DNA of 42,112 nt from an uncultured Gammaproteobacteria bacterium (GCA_913063125.1 CAJXZM010000039.1:1-42112); one strand, 5' to 3'; numbered from the stretch's first letter, positions 7,961 through 17,619 are shown. Notes: a model not told the origin generated them from the letters alone. Made by a program: numbers and translations.

Positions 7961-9221
7961 TCGCACCACCAAAACACTTGCGCAACAACTCCACTGGCAA
8001 CTTATACTTGCTGGCATTGCATTTAGTATTGCCATTCTAGTCAGCCTTACATTTATCACTTGGCGTTCCGTTGAGTTTGCAGCTGACAGTGTATTCAAAA
8101 TGGAAGCTCATAACCTACTAAAACAATTAGAACATGATTCAAGCTTAGCGCTACCTAATGACAAAAACTTTCAGGTTTATCGAGATTGGGACAGTATTCC
8201 GTCAAAACTCCGACAGTCTTTTTCGCTAGCCGATATAGAAAATAACCAAGTATATGAAAATGAGTTCATTAACGAAGCGGGCCAAAACAGTTATGTTTCT
8301 TTAGTACACTTAACCGACGGTAATAGGAAATCTCTATATTTTCTGAGTGTCTATGACGTAAAAGAAACCAATGAGATTGTAGACAGTATCCTTGGCAATC
8401 TTTTAACCGATGCACTTTGGCTGCTTATTTTTATATTCTTCTTATTGTTTTGCCTAGTTTTCTGGCTACTCAAACGCACTAATGAACCTATGAGGCTATT
8501 AAGTGATTGGGCATTCAAGTTAAAAGACAATGATCACTTATCAAAAGAAGAATTCCCCATTGCAGAGTTAAACGATCTTGCTGCTCAGTTAAAGGCCGGG
8601 GTAGATCGGATTACCGAATACAACATTCGCGAACAGCAATTTTTAAAGCATGCTAGTCACGAAATGCGCACCCCTCTCGCAACGATTCAGGCCTGCCTCG
8701 ACACCTTAGACTTTCAACTCACTGGCCCAGAAAAGAAAACAGTACAACGCGCCCTGAAAGCGAGTAGCAATATGAACCGCCTGTCTTCCGCTTTACTATG
8801 GCTTGCTCGCGAATCTGAAAAGCCTATTGAGAAAACGAAAGTAGAGCTTAAATCATTTTGCCTACATCAAATTGAAGAACATCAGTACTTACTCAATAAC
8901 AGAGATATCGCCATTGAGGCTAAGGTAGATGATGAATGCATCGACTTAGAAGAGGAACTCCTACTCATTGTCTTTGCTAATCTTCTCCGAAATGCCTGTC
9001 AGTTTACCAGCCAAGGCACAATTAAAGTAATCATGGACGCAGCATCATTAAGGATAGAAAACCCGATTGATGACGGGTTGCACGACAGAGGCTCCTCGTA
9101 TCAAAGCTTCGGCTTGGGCCTTCAGTTGGTATCCCGAATCTGTGAAAAGCTGAACTGGTCTTTCTGCTTTAAAGAACATCCCCAATATGTTGAGGTGTCT
9201 GTCACATGGAAGAAGCCTTAA
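7953..9221 (+). CDS. Sensor histidine kinase of the two-component pair
   Basis: A 422-residue membrane sensor kinase. The start at 7953 has a strong GAGGGG site and overlaps the regulator's stop. Two membrane segments (about 22-38 and 153-174) bracket a periplasmic sensor of about 115 residues with no domain I recognise. The H-box FLKHASHEMRTPLATIQ has the phospho-acceptor His236; the N-box is VFANLLRNACQFT and the final G-box SFGLGLQLVSRIC. The ATP-binding domain is compact: the usual D-x-G-x-G loop is reduced to a short IDDGLHDRG stretch. The partner is the regulator immediately upstream. Confidence 0.92.
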   Translation: MPSRTTKTLAQQLHWQLILAGIAFSIAILVSLTFITWRSVEFAADSVFKMEAHNLLKQLEHDSSLALPNDKNFQVYRDWDSIPSKLRQSFSLADIENNQVYENEFINEAGQNSYVSLVHLTDGNRKSLYFLSVYDVKETNEIVDSILGNLLTDALWLLIFIFFLLFCLVFWLLKRTNEPMRLLSDWAFKLKDNDHLSKEEFPIAELNDLAAQLKAGVDRITEYNIREQQFLKHASHEMRTPLATIQACLDTLDFQLTGPEKKTVQRALKASSNMNRLSSALLWLARESEKPIEKTKVELKSFCLHQIEEHQYLLNNRDIAIEAKVDDECIDLEEELLLIVFANLLRNACQFTSQGTIKVIMDAASLRIENPIDDGLHDRGSSYQSFGLGLQLVSRICEKLNWSFCFKEHPQYVEVSVTWKKP

Positions 9222-9248
9222 CGCATCTTCCATACAAATTTGGAGTGT

Positions 9249-9279
9249 CTTAAGAATATCTTAATACCCTTTCTATTAT
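9249..9279 (+). promoter_or_regulatory. PmrA-like box and promoter of the RND efflux operon
   Basis: CTTAAG (9249-9254), AATAT, CTTAAT (9260-9265), then TATTAT as -10 at 9274-9279. The box-to-minus-10 distance (25 bases) is almost the same as at the regulator's own promoter (26). This places the pump operon under the adjacent response regulator. Confidence 0.78.
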
Positions 9280-9317
9280 CGTTGTTCACTGATGTATAAA
9301 ACCAGAGGTGAACCTGA

Positions 9318-10505
9318 ATGCGAGACAATACTAAACGGGCCATTTTTTTGATCATTGCCGGTACGCTCTTTATCTTGGCGCTAGATTTTCTAGAACAAGG
9401 GGCTGATGAACAAGGGCTTATGGAACAATCTCCCGAAGAAATGTTGGTAGAAAATTACGCAACCGTCTTTCTCCCTTCCGTCTCGTATATCAACGCACAA
9501 TCCACCGAACAACGAAATGAAATCACGGCCTTTGGTGAGCTAAAGCCAAGATGGGACGTGGTATTAAAGGCTCAAGTTAACGGCGCTATAAAACATATCA
9601 TTCCAGAGTTTGAGGCGGGCTCCCTAATCCAGAAAAACACCACGCTTTTAACGATAGAGGATAGTCGCCACCAAAGCCAGAAAACCGAAGTACAGCTAGC
9701 GCTAGCCCAAGCCAAGTTACAATTACTCCAAGCCAAGAAGAAAACTAATCTCGCAGAACAGGACTGGCTGCGTTCAGGGATGAGGTCTGAACCATCTGAT
9801 CTCACTTTATTCAAACCTCAGCTAAAGATAGCAGAGCAAGCGCTTGAGTCTTATCAACAACAATTAGCAGTCGCAGAAAAAAATTTATCTTACACACAAG
9901 TCAAAACACCCTACACCGGCGTCATCACTCAACGTCTCGTTGGTCTAGGCCAACAAGTACAAGAAGGCGAACCCTTACTTCGTTTGATCGACCACCAAAA
10001 CCTACTGCTTAGGCTCCCTCTCAGTGAAGAGCAGTGGCAAATGCTCTCAAAGAATTGGCTTAATAGCCAAACCAGCGTTTACTCCACAACTAAACAGCTG
10101 ATTGGTACCGCTACGGTTACTCGTGGCGGGCACCGTGTAGACAGCGAAACCCGTCAATATCAATTATTTTTACAACTCGACCCAGCACAAAACAAATCTG
10201 CATTACCTGGCCAGTTTGTGCAAGTAAATCTGCCTGGAAAGGCCTTAAGAAACTACATCAACCTGCCTGAAAGTGCACTGACCCGTGAGGGTATCGTATG
10301 GTTGATCGACCAAAACGATACGCTTCGAACTTATTCCCCTAATTCCATTCACTACCTGGATAATCGAGTGATGGTTCCTGCACCATCGCCACTACTTGCT
10401 GATACACAAAAAAACTGGCGTGTGGCAACTCAGCCTTTAGCCTTTTTTCTGACAGGCAAAAAAGTCCATGCTTCTCATGTCTCGACAGGTATACAGGGGA
10501 AGTAA
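9318..10505 (+). CDS. RND efflux membrane-fusion (periplasmic adaptor) protein
   Basis: A 395-residue HlyD/AcrA-type adaptor. An N-terminal membrane anchor (RAIFLIIAGTLFILALDFL) replaces a lipid anchor. The lipoyl halves are seen as AFGELKPRWDVVLKAQVNGA and YTQVKTPYTGVITQRLVGLG, with an alpha-helical hairpin rich in Gln/Ala between (about 115-190) and a beta-barrel domain after. It joins the inner-membrane pump to an outer-membrane channel. The ribosome site is GAGGTG. It is the first gene of an operon with the pump two bases downstream; the likely outer-membrane factor is encoded leftward at 15422-16777. Confidence 0.92.
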   Translation: MRDNTKRAIFLIIAGTLFILALDFLEQGADEQGLMEQSPEEMLVENYATVFLPSVSYINAQSTEQRNEITAFGELKPRWDVVLKAQVNGAIKHIIPEFEAGSLIQKNTTLLTIEDSRHQSQKTEVQLALAQAKLQLLQAKKKTNLAEQDWLRSGMRSEPSDLTLFKPQLKIAEQALESYQQQLAVAEKNLSYTQVKTPYTGVITQRLVGLGQQVQEGEPLLRLIDHQNLLLRLPLSEEQWQMLSKNWLNSQTSVYSTTKQLIGTATVTRGGHRVDSETRQYQLFLQLDPAQNKSALPGQFVQVNLPGKALRNYINLPESALTREGIVWLIDQNDTLRTYSPNSIHYLDNRVMVPAPSPLLADTQKNWRVATQPLAFFLTGKKVHASHVSTGIQGK

Positions 10506-10507
10506 AC

Positions 10508-13500
10508 ATGCACGCACTTACTAGTTGGTTTATTCGTAACCCTGTTGCCGCAAACTTAATAATGGCCCTTATTCTTGTCGCAGGCTGGTTAACCGTGTCA
10601 TCCATTCGCGTAGAGGGGTTTCCGAAACTGCCTGCGGACACCTTAGAAGTCACTACGATTTTCCCCAACGCACATGTTCAACAAGTTGACCTACAGGTTA
10701 CTCGAAAAATAGAGAAGTCCATAGAAGGGCTGGCTGGTGTTAAGAAAGTCAGTTCATTTTCAAGTGAAGGCTTATCTTCCGTTAGCATCCAAAAACAAGA
10801 GGGCTACTCCCTAGAACGACTGTCAGATGATCTTCGATCAAGACTTGATTCGATATTTGGTCTACCGGACAAAGCAGAGAAACCTGTTATCACCCGAAAT
10901 GATTTCGACCTAGCAGCGATGATCATACAGATCTACGGCGAGGTTGATAACACCACCCTTCAACAAACTGCCGCCGATGTACGGGACAACCTCCTCGCCT
11001 TACCTGAGGTATCAAAAATAAAAACCTGGGGAAAGAAACAGCCAGAAATACGCATTGAGCTAATGCCTGAAAAATTGTTGGCATACAAACTAAGCCCAGA
11101 AGAAATTGTTAGAAGAATCCAAGCCTCTTCTCTGTCATTTCAAGCGGGCTCTCTAAAAACACAAGGTGGCACCATCGCTTTGCGAGCCGATAATGAACGC
11201 CTTAAACGTCTGGATTTTGAAGCTATTCGTATCAAGTCATTTAACGATGGTAGAGAAATCACCCTGAACGACGTCGCAAGCGTTATTGATGATTATGAAG
11301 ACGATGACTCCATAGTGCGTTTCAATGGCCAACCTGGAATCGGTATGGAGGTGCTGATCGGCCGTAAGGAAAACTTACTGAATATTGCGGCCGCGGTGCA
11401 AGTCTCATTAAAAGAACAACGACGCACCATCCCTAATGACATCAATCTTGTTTCATGGGCAGATAGTAGCCACTACATCACTGAGCGTCTGACGTTATTA
11501 AAAGACAATGCTGTTCAAGGCTTGTTACTGGTATTTATTTTACTAGCACTGTTTCTCAATATCAAACTCGCGTTCTGGGTTGCTATGGGTATTCCCATTT
11601 CAATCGCAGGTGCTTTGTCGGTCATGGGCTCTAATTGGGTAGGCTACTCTCTAAACGATATCACAACATTTGGTTTGATCATTGCATTGGGTATTTTAGT
11701 GGACGATGCTGTTGTTGTCGGTGAGAGTGTCTTCGAAGAGCGTTTGAAAATAAAGGACCCCATAAAAGGGACTGAGCAAGGCGTCAAAAAAGTTGCAACC
11801 GCAACGATCTATGGTGTTTTAACTACCATTGCTGCGTTCTTTCCGATGCTTTTGATAGACAACGCCATGGGGAAAATTTTAGCGAGTTTTGCCGGTGTCG
11901 TAATCCTTGCCTTAATTTTTTCCCTGTTCGAAAGTAAGTTTATTCTGCCCTCACACCTTGCTGCAATTTCGGTAAACAATAAGCGTTCAAATGGAGCTAA
12001 GAAAAAATCAATCTTTACCTGGACTGCGCATTTCGGCAGTCTTATACAAGACGCAGCGCAGCGTACTTTAAATGCATTCAAAACCCGTATCTACGCCCCT
12101 ATTCTTACCTTCTCGATCAAACAACGTTATGCGGTATTTATTCTCTTTACGACCATGGCAACGCTGGGCATTGGTTTAATTCAAAACGGCAGTATCCGCA
12201 CCGTCTTTTTCCCAGATATACCAGGCCAGATTATTACTGTACAAATGGAAATGGATCCTCGCGCGTCGCTCAACCTCACAGCCAGCAACGCCAACCATAT
12301 TGAGAACATTGCCAACCAGCTCAACAAGGAATGGAAAGAAACATATTCGCTTCCCATGCTACCGATACAACACATTCTAACAGTGGTTAACGATGCCTCT
12401 TCGGTAGAAATATACGCTGAACTCACACTCCCAGCGGATCGCGCGGAGCTTTCAAGTTTACAAATATCCCAACAGTGGCAAGAAAAAACAGGAGTATTGG
12501 AAGGTGCAACAGAACTAAGCTTTAACGCATCAGAGCAAACGGGTGGTGGCTTCGCTCTGCAGGTGTTTAGCAAAAATGATGCGTCGCTGCGAGAAGTCAG
12601 TGAACTAATCATTGAGCAAATCCAGAGTATTCCTGGCACCAGCAATATCAGGCAAGATTTAAAACCCGGACAACCCCAATTACGCCTAACGTTAAAACCC
12701 GAAGCAAGACATTTGGGTTTTACTGATGAATACCTAGCCTCTCAGGTTGGTGGCCGCTTCGGCGGTATGGAGGCGCAACGAGTTCAGCGAGGCTCAGAGG
12801 AAGTTAAAGTTATTGTCCAAGATAACAAAACATCCCGCGATACTCTGTCGGACTTACTCAATATGCGCGTTATAGACAACAATGGGCAAAGCTTCCCGGT
12901 CACCGCAATTTCCAATATTCATTCGTCCTATGTGACCGACTACGTCGCCCGTCGCGATGGAAAAAGAGTGAATACCATTTACGCAAGCTTGGATAAGAAG
13001 CAGCTATCACCTTCAGAATTAGGCGCAGAGATATTTGGTGAATTTTCTGAAGAACTCGAAGCACACTTTCCAGGTATCGAAATCAAAGAAGCAGGAGAAC
13101 TTGAAGAAATTTTCAGCATTAAAGGAAACCTAATCAGAGCATTGATGTTCACCAGTGTATTAATCTATGTTTTATTGGCTATACCTCTTAAATCCTATAG
13201 CCAACCCTTCATTATCATGTCGGTAATCCCCTTTGGTTTCGTCGGTGCAGCAATTGGCCATCAAGTAATGAACGTACCCCTAAGCCTACTTTCATTTTTT
13301 GGAATGCTAGCGTTGGCGGGTGTGGTCGTTAACGATTCCTTAGTCATGCTAACGCGCTACAACCAAGCTAGAGCAGAAGGGTTTAATGTACACGACGCAT
13401 TGAATGAAGCAGGTTTAGGCCGATTTAAAGCTATCTTTCTGACCACCACCACAACCATTGCAGGCCTCACCCCACTAATGCTTGAAACCTCAGAGCAGGC

Positions 13501-13681
13501 GCAGTATCTGATTCCAGCAGCAATATCTTTAGCCTTTGGTGAGTTATTTGCCACCACGATCACACTTATCCTCATTCCGGTTCTAATCGCAATATTTAAC
13601 GACCTGCATGTCCTTTGGGCTACAAAAAAATCGGACGCTCCTAAAACATCAGCACCGGTTAACGAAGGAAAAACATCATGA
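10508..13681 (+). CDS. RND family efflux transporter, inner-membrane pump
   Basis: A 1057-residue RND pump of the AcrB/HAE superfamily. It begins with the cytoplasmic helix and first membrane segment typical of the family (SWFIRNPVAANLIMALILVA), followed by a large periplasmic loop, a six-segment membrane block, a second periplasmic loop (about 550-870) and the last membrane block. GILVDDAVVVGESVFEER in the fourth membrane segment is the conserved proton-relay region with the Asp pair. It lies two bases after the adaptor gene and overlaps the next gene by four (ATGA). Export of antimicrobial peptides, dyes or lipids is plausible; the sequence alone does not show the substrate. Confidence 0.94.
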   Translation: MHALTSWFIRNPVAANLIMALILVAGWLTVSSIRVEGFPKLPADTLEVTTIFPNAHVQQVDLQVTRKIEKSIEGLAGVKKVSSFSSEGLSSVSIQKQEGYSLERLSDDLRSRLDSIFGLPDKAEKPVITRNDFDLAAMIIQIYGEVDNTTLQQTAADVRDNLLALPEVSKIKTWGKKQPEIRIELMPEKLLAYKLSPEEIVRRIQASSLSFQAGSLKTQGGTIALRADNERLKRLDFEAIRIKSFNDGREITLNDVASVIDDYEDDDSIVRFNGQPGIGMEVLIGRKENLLNIAAAVQVSLKEQRRTIPNDINLVSWADSSHYITERLTLLKDNAVQGLLLVFILLALFLNIKLAFWVAMGIPISIAGALSVMGSNWVGYSLNDITTFGLIIALGILVDDAVVVGESVFEERLKIKDPIKGTEQGVKKVATATIYGVLTTIAAFFPMLLIDNAMGKILASFAGVVILALIFSLFESKFILPSHLAAISVNNKRSNGAKKKSIFTWTAHFGSLIQDAAQRTLNAFKTRIYAPILTFSIKQRYAVFILFTTMATLGIGLIQNGSIRTVFFPDIPGQIITVQMEMDPRASLNLTASNANHIENIANQLNKEWKETYSLPMLPIQHILTVVNDASSVEIYAELTLPADRAELSSLQISQQWQEKTGVLEGATELSFNASEQTGGGFALQVFSKNDASLREVSELIIEQIQSIPGTSNIRQDLKPGQPQLRLTLKPEARHLGFTDEYLASQVGGRFGGMEAQRVQRGSEEVKVIVQDNKTSRDTLSDLLNMRVIDNNGQSFPVTAISNIHSSYVTDYVARRDGKRVNTIYASLDKKQLSPSELGAEIFGEFSEELEAHFPGIEIKEAGELEEIFSIKGNLIRALMFTSVLIYVLLAIPLKSYSQPFIIMSVIPFGFVGAAIGHQVMNVPLSLLSFFGMLALAGVVVNDSLVMLTRYNQARAEGFNVHDALNEAGLGRFKAIFLTTTTTIAGLTPLMLETSEQAQYLIPAAISLAFGELFATTITLILIPVLIAIFNDLHVLWATKKSDAPKTSAPVNEGKTS

Positions 13682-14529
13682 AACGAACTCTCTTAACCAA
13701 ATTTGGACTTATTATAATACCCTGCATTGCAATACAGTCCACCCTCGCAGCCGATAGACACTACACTCTTAACTATAACGGTGATGATGTCGGGTATAGC
13801 AGAATAATTGTTAAACCGCTGCTAAAAGAAGAACAAATAAAAGGGGAGAAAATAGCGGAAATCAGCGAAATAACACATAGATCTTTTTGGGGCGATACCG
13901 ACATCCGCTCTAGCAAGCTTGAGCATTACGATAACAATCAGAAAATTTCCCAAGGCGTATATGCTCTGCTATACGAGCAATATCTAGTGCTTTCAAGTCT
14001 GGAACAAACCGAATCAGGAAAGCTCAAACAAAAGGAGCGGGTATTTGAGCTAGAAGAGCCATTACTATCAACGATAAGGGAAGGATGGAAACAGTCCTTC
14101 GAAACCAGTCTATCCAATCCTGAGCCGATAAGCCCTTATAATTTTCACAACAAAATACTCAAGCCAATCGAATCTGAAGTAAACTTCATTGATCCAAGGA
14201 ATTTTGATTTAACTCTGAGCTACCTATCCACTCATCTACCAGAAATACTAACAAAATTCCCAGCCAAAAAAATACGTATCTTTAATCCTGAATCGGATGA
14301 TGAAAACCCTTTCTACAATGTTATTGCCAATATTGAGAACCAAGATCTAGCTCCACGCCAGACAAAAGAACAGGATACATCCCAGAGAATGACGGTCATT
14401 AGGCTGCTTTTCGACAAGAAAGCTCAAATCGAGTATTGGTACCAAGAGAGCGCTGAATCAACACGCCTAGTAAAAATCATTGATTCAACAAGAGAAAAGC
14501 GTATTCAAATGACACTCACTAAATTCTAA
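13678..14529 (+). CDS. Secreted protein of unknown function in the efflux operon
   Basis: A 283-residue protein with a clear signal peptide (cleavage after STLAA). The mature part begins DRHYTLNYNGDDVGYSRIIV, a pattern of short beta strands that resembles DUF3108/DUF6134-like periplasmic proteins, but I cannot place it with certainty. No catalytic motif is visible; the chain is polar and rich in Glu and Lys. The ATG overlaps the pump's stop by four bases, so it is translated with the pump and probably assists or monitors the efflux system in the periplasm. A hairpin follows eight bases after the stop. Confidence 0.75.
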   Translation: MKRTLLTKFGLIIIPCIAIQSTLAADRHYTLNYNGDDVGYSRIIVKPLLKEEQIKGEKIAEISEITHRSFWGDTDIRSSKLEHYDNNQKISQGVYALLYEQYLVLSSLEQTESGKLKQKERVFELEEPLLSTIREGWKQSFETSLSNPEPISPYNFHNKILKPIESEVNFIDPRNFDLTLSYLSTHLPEILTKFPAKKIRIFNPESDDENPFYNVIANIENQDLAPRQTKEQDTSQRMTVIRLLFDKKAQIEYWYQESAESTRLVKIIDSTREKRIQMTLTKF

Positions 14530-14536
14530 GGAGAGG

Positions 14537-14567
14537 ACGGTGTGTGACGACGTTAGCCACACACCGT
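14537..14567. terminator. Terminator hairpin between convergent operons
   Basis: ACGGTGTGTG (14537-14546) pairs with CACACACCGT (14558-14567) across an 11-base loop, followed by a T-rich stretch. It lies between the rightward efflux operon and the leftward MipA gene and could serve both. Confidence 0.7.
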
Positions 14568-14611
14568 TTAGATAAATTTTATTTCTATCCGTTCAGTTTT
14601 ACCCATTTGAT

Positions 14612-15367
14612 TTAAAAAGAATACGAATAGCCCAACATTAAACCCTCTGTGTCAGCCTTTTCGACAATGGGACTATCAAGGAGACGATTCGATAATCGGT
14701 TGATAGTCCCACTTAATGTCACACTATGATGATGATCAAAATCATAACTAACCCCAAAGCCAATACTCCATATAAATGCGGAACCTGGACGGTATTGAGT
14801 ACGATCAATTCGAGCATCAACCTCTCTAACACCATAGTAATAATCGCTCACCTCGTGACTCATCCACAAAGCGCCAATTTCTGGCGACGCCGTCCAAGAA
14901 CCTGATGTAAAGGAATAAGAATAGGAAAGTTCCGCGACATGCCCTTCGTGACCACCACTGATGTCACGGCTAACCTCTAACGAGAATTCACCATAGGATG
15001 ATTCAACTAAAGCATTGATGCCTGCAACGATAACAGTATCCAGCTTTCGCATATCAGCGAGTTTATCGCTGTCACCGCGGTCTTTATCACCAACATGATC
15101 AAAGCCAGTCGTTAATGCTAGTAGCCAATGGTCGCCACCAGAAAAGAAACTACCTACGCGATCCCCTGAGATAAAAAATGTCTTCCAACGCGCTTCGATC
15201 AAGGGCATCGTTGAGTTTTCGTTCTTACCTTGCAAATATTCAGATGAAGAATTTATCAGTAAGACACCGATACTTAGATCACTATTATTGGTAGAAATAC
15301 TTTCCGCCTGAGCGTTAGACCCAAACAAAATAGATGTGGTAAAGGCAGAGATTAATTTCATTTTCAT
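14612..15367 (-). CDS. MipA/OmpV family outer-membrane protein
   Basis: A 251-residue outer-membrane barrel. ATG 15367 (MKMKLISAFTTS) has an AGGAG site seven bases upstream and gives a signal peptide ending in SNAQA; a longer frame upstream has no such site. The mature chain has the family's alternating strands, PLIEARWK near the start, and the C-terminal GLMLGYSYSF with a terminal Phe. MipA proteins are known as scaffolding or sensing envelope proteins; in Pseudomonas aeruginosa a MipA pair responds to polymyxins together with a two-component system and an RND pump. The same grouping here, with a PmrA-like box upstream, suggests a similar role. Confidence 0.87.
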   Translation of the reverse strand: MKMKLISAFTTSILFGSNAQAESISTNNSDLSIGVLLINSSSEYLQGKNENSTMPLIEARWKTFFISGDRVGSFFSGGDHWLLALTTGFDHVGDKDRGDSDKLADMRKLDTVIVAGINALVESSYGEFSLEVSRDISGGHEGHVAELSYSYSFTSGSWTASPEIGALWMSHEVSDYYYGVREVDARIDRTQYRPGSAFIWSIGFGVSYDFDHHHSVTLSGTINRLSNRLLDSPIVEKADTEGLMLGYSYSF

Positions 15368-15409
15368 ATATACACTCCTGGATTGAACCAAGAGTGTATG
15401 AGAGAGGGT

Positions 15410-15426
15410 ATTAATATTTTCTTAAG
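15410..15426 (-). promoter_or_regulatory. PmrA-like box upstream of the MipA gene
   Basis: On the minus strand CTTAAG (15426-15421), five bases, ATTAAT (15415-15410), one mismatch from the PmrA-box consensus. It overlaps the stop codon of the outer-membrane factor gene. TACACT, 28 bases from the box start, could be the -10. Confidence 0.55.
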
Positions 15427-16777
15427 AAACGGGAAGGCCCAAGGCCAGAAACAGATCAATTCTATTTGATGTTTGTTCCGTCTCAAGAGTCAGTAACTGA
15501 CGCTCAATCTCGTAAAGGCTGAGCTTTTCTGCTAGCCATTGCTCATACTCAGCAAGACCATCTCGATATTGAGCTTCTATACTGTCATTACGTCGACGTT
15601 TTGCAGAATAGGCTTTTTTCATTGCTTGAATTTGTTTTTCCAAATACCCCTCATTTTTCGACAAAGACTCTACTTCGAAATAGGCACCCTCCAAGGTCCG
15701 GCGATACTCAACCAAGGCTTTTTGCGCATCAAGCTCCGCTATTTTTACAGCGACCTCCATACGTCCACCATTAAATACCGGCTGGATTAGTTGCCCCAAT
15801 AAACTCCAGACAGGGTCTTTACCCAATAAATTCTGATGCCCAGTAGAGGTTTGCGTCACATCTAAGCTTAGTGAGAAGCTGGGGAATAAAGAACGATAAG
15901 CAATATCACTATTGGTATCTGCACGTGTAACACTCACCAGAGCCATCAAGACATCAGGTCGATTAAGTAAGTAGCTACTTGGCACTTGTACATTTGGTAG
16001 ACCCAACGTTATCCAGTCTTGGGAGAATTCTAGATCTTGGCCAAAGAAACCCACTAGGCGTCGAGCAGAAGTTTCAACATCGGCAAGTTCAGCTTTGGCT
16101 TGGCTAAGCTGAGAACTAGACTGCCGATAATTCACTCGTGCTTCTTCCAGATCCACAAGCGCAATTCTACCAACATGAATTTGTTGTTCTGCACGAATCA
16201 CTGCATTCTCGAGTAAAACCGTCGATTTTATTGCAAGCCCTTGTTGTTCCTTCATAGTGGAAAGGTTAAGACGTGATTTTAGCGCCTGAGCAATCAAAGA
16301 ACGTTTTAGCGCATCTTGCTGTAGACGACTAATACGAAGATCCAACCGTGCACCTTCTCCTTGTTTTTTTATTTTCCCCCAAAGGTCAAGTTCCCATGAA
16401 ACCTGGGCACCTAATTGATAACGACTCTCGTATTTTTTAGCATACTCGATAATTTTTTGACGGTTTGCTGACGCATTCAGATTTAACTCAGGTTTCTGAT
16501 GGCTTATCGCCTGCTTAAGTAATAACTCTCGCTGGTCAAGTTCCAAATTAGACACTTGAAGTTCGTGAGAATGATTCAAAACCGTTGCCAGCCATTCCTT
16601 CATCACCGGGGAATCCACTACATCAACGAGGGAACGCTTGTCACTTTCATCCAACTCCCATTCGATCGACCAATTCTTTGGGAGTCTCGTTTCCTCCTCT
16701 GCAGAGTTGGCATAATGAAGAGGCTGACTCACACAACCTCCCAGAAGAAAAACAACGACGATAAGAACATATTGCAT
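15422..16777 (-). CDS. Outer-membrane factor lipoprotein, NodT/TolC family
   Basis: A 451-residue efflux outer-membrane channel. The N-terminus MQYVLIVVVFLLGGC is a lipoprotein signal with Cys15 as the lipidated residue. Two repeats of long coiled helices with barrel strands follow; ELDLWGKIKKQGEGARLDL and the mid-protein NRPDVLMALVSVTRADTN are characteristic of the NodT subfamily. It would complete the tripartite pump with the adaptor and RND protein encoded on the other strand. The ATG has a GGGGAG site six bases upstream. A PmrA-like box lies 43 bases before the start, tying its expression to the same regulator. Confidence 0.9.
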   Translation of the reverse strand: MQYVLIVVVFLLGGCVSQPLHYANSAEEETRLPKNWSIEWELDESDKRSLVDVVDSPVMKEWLATVLNHSHELQVSNLELDQRELLLKQAISHQKPELNLNASANRQKIIEYAKKYESRYQLGAQVSWELDLWGKIKKQGEGARLDLRISRLQQDALKRSLIAQALKSRLNLSTMKEQQGLAIKSTVLLENAVIRAEQQIHVGRIALVDLEEARVNYRQSSSQLSQAKAELADVETSARRLVGFFGQDLEFSQDWITLGLPNVQVPSSYLLNRPDVLMALVSVTRADTNSDIAYRSLFPSFSLSLDVTQTSTGHQNLLGKDPVWSLLGQLIQPVFNGGRMEVAVKIAELDAQKALVEYRRTLEGAYFEVESLSKNEGYLEKQIQAMKKAYSAKRRRNDSIEAQYRDGLAEYEQWLAEKLSLYEIERQLLTLETEQTSNRIDLFLALGLPVS

Positions 16778-16819
16778 AAGACACTCCCCTAATTTTACCA
16801 GGAGTATCGTTCAAACGAT

Positions 16820-16836
16820 CTTAAGATAGTGTTAAG
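16820..16836 (-). promoter_or_regulatory. PmrA-like box upstream of the outer-membrane factor
   Basis: On the minus strand CTTAAC (16836-16831), ACTAT, CTTAAG (16825-16820), one mismatch from the PmrA-box consensus. GATACT, 28 bases from the box start, fits a -10. Confidence 0.65.
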
Positions 16837-16854
16837 GGGCTTTCTCGACTGCAA

Positions 16855-17619
16855 CTACACGGTTTCTAACACGAGGTCACGAATGAAATTACTGTATTGA
16901 TCTTTCATTGGAAGATCAATGTCAACTTTGAGACGGCTTCTTTTAGCTTTCACTGCTTTGTCTGCTTTAGGGTTTACACCATCCTTTTCATAGGGAACCC
17001 AATAAACACCAACACCTCTCTTCTGCCAACCTGGAAGATCATTAAAATTCACCCTTTTTTGAAACAGGAACTCATTCTTATCTGAAACTGACATCCTGGT
17101 AAAAGTTGCTGCAGATTCTTTTGGCGACACACCTTCTTTTCTTAAACACCAATAGCAGTGAGCATTCAACGCATTTCTGTGGGCATCTTCATTCCTCCAG
17201 CGGAAGTAGTCAATTACCAGGTTTCTATTCGGTAATTGGCTTATTCGACTATCAAAGACTCCAATGTCACCCAACAACAGACTGAACTTAGCACTAGCTT
17301 CACCCGCTAGAACGGAATTGAACTTCCGCTCTTTCCTTTCAAAGGCACATTCATTCAAATCAAAAAGCAAAGAAATTTCATCACTCTGCGTATAACCATA
17401 AAGCACTTTAAAGCCGCACTGCATTAAGTGCATTACTGTTGCAGTCATCATATCCCTAAATCTAACGTCATAGGGAGCCTCAAACTTGTGTTTGTCCTTG
17501 GTTAGTGTAGTAAAGCACCGCCCATCAATTCTTGCGACCATATACATACCCGGCAGGACACAATTATCCTGTGCGGTTTCATATATTCGCATTTTCTTAT
17601 CCAACTCATTAAACTTCAT
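16855..17619 (-). CDS. Thg1-like tRNA 5'-end 3'-to-5' polymerase (TLP)
   Basis: A 254-residue member of the tRNA-His guanylyltransferase family. Family members add nucleotides to the 5' end of tRNA in the reverse, 3'-to-5' direction; bacterial Thg1-like proteins repair 5'-truncated tRNAs. The palm-domain metal residues are present: Asp32 in VARIDGRCFTTLTK and Asp80-Glu81 in YGYTQSDEISLLF. The region FERKERKFNSVLAGEASAKF and the later FRWRNEDAHRNALNAHCYW match the family. The start overlaps the upstream kinase-like gene by 11 bases. It lies downstream of five tRNA genes, including tRNA-His, which already encodes its G-1, so repair is more likely than routine His maturation. Confidence 0.92.
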   Translation of the reverse strand: MKFNELDKKMRIYETAQDNCVLPGMYMVARIDGRCFTTLTKDKHKFEAPYDVRFRDMMTATVMHLMQCGFKVLYGYTQSDEISLLFDLNECAFERKERKFNSVLAGEASAKFSLLLGDIGVFDSRISQLPNRNLVIDYFRWRNEDAHRNALNAHCYWCLRKEGVSPKESAATFTRMSVSDKNEFLFQKRVNFNDLPGWQKRGVGVYWVPYEKDGVNPKADKAVKAKRSRLKVDIDLPMKDQYSNFIRDLVLETV

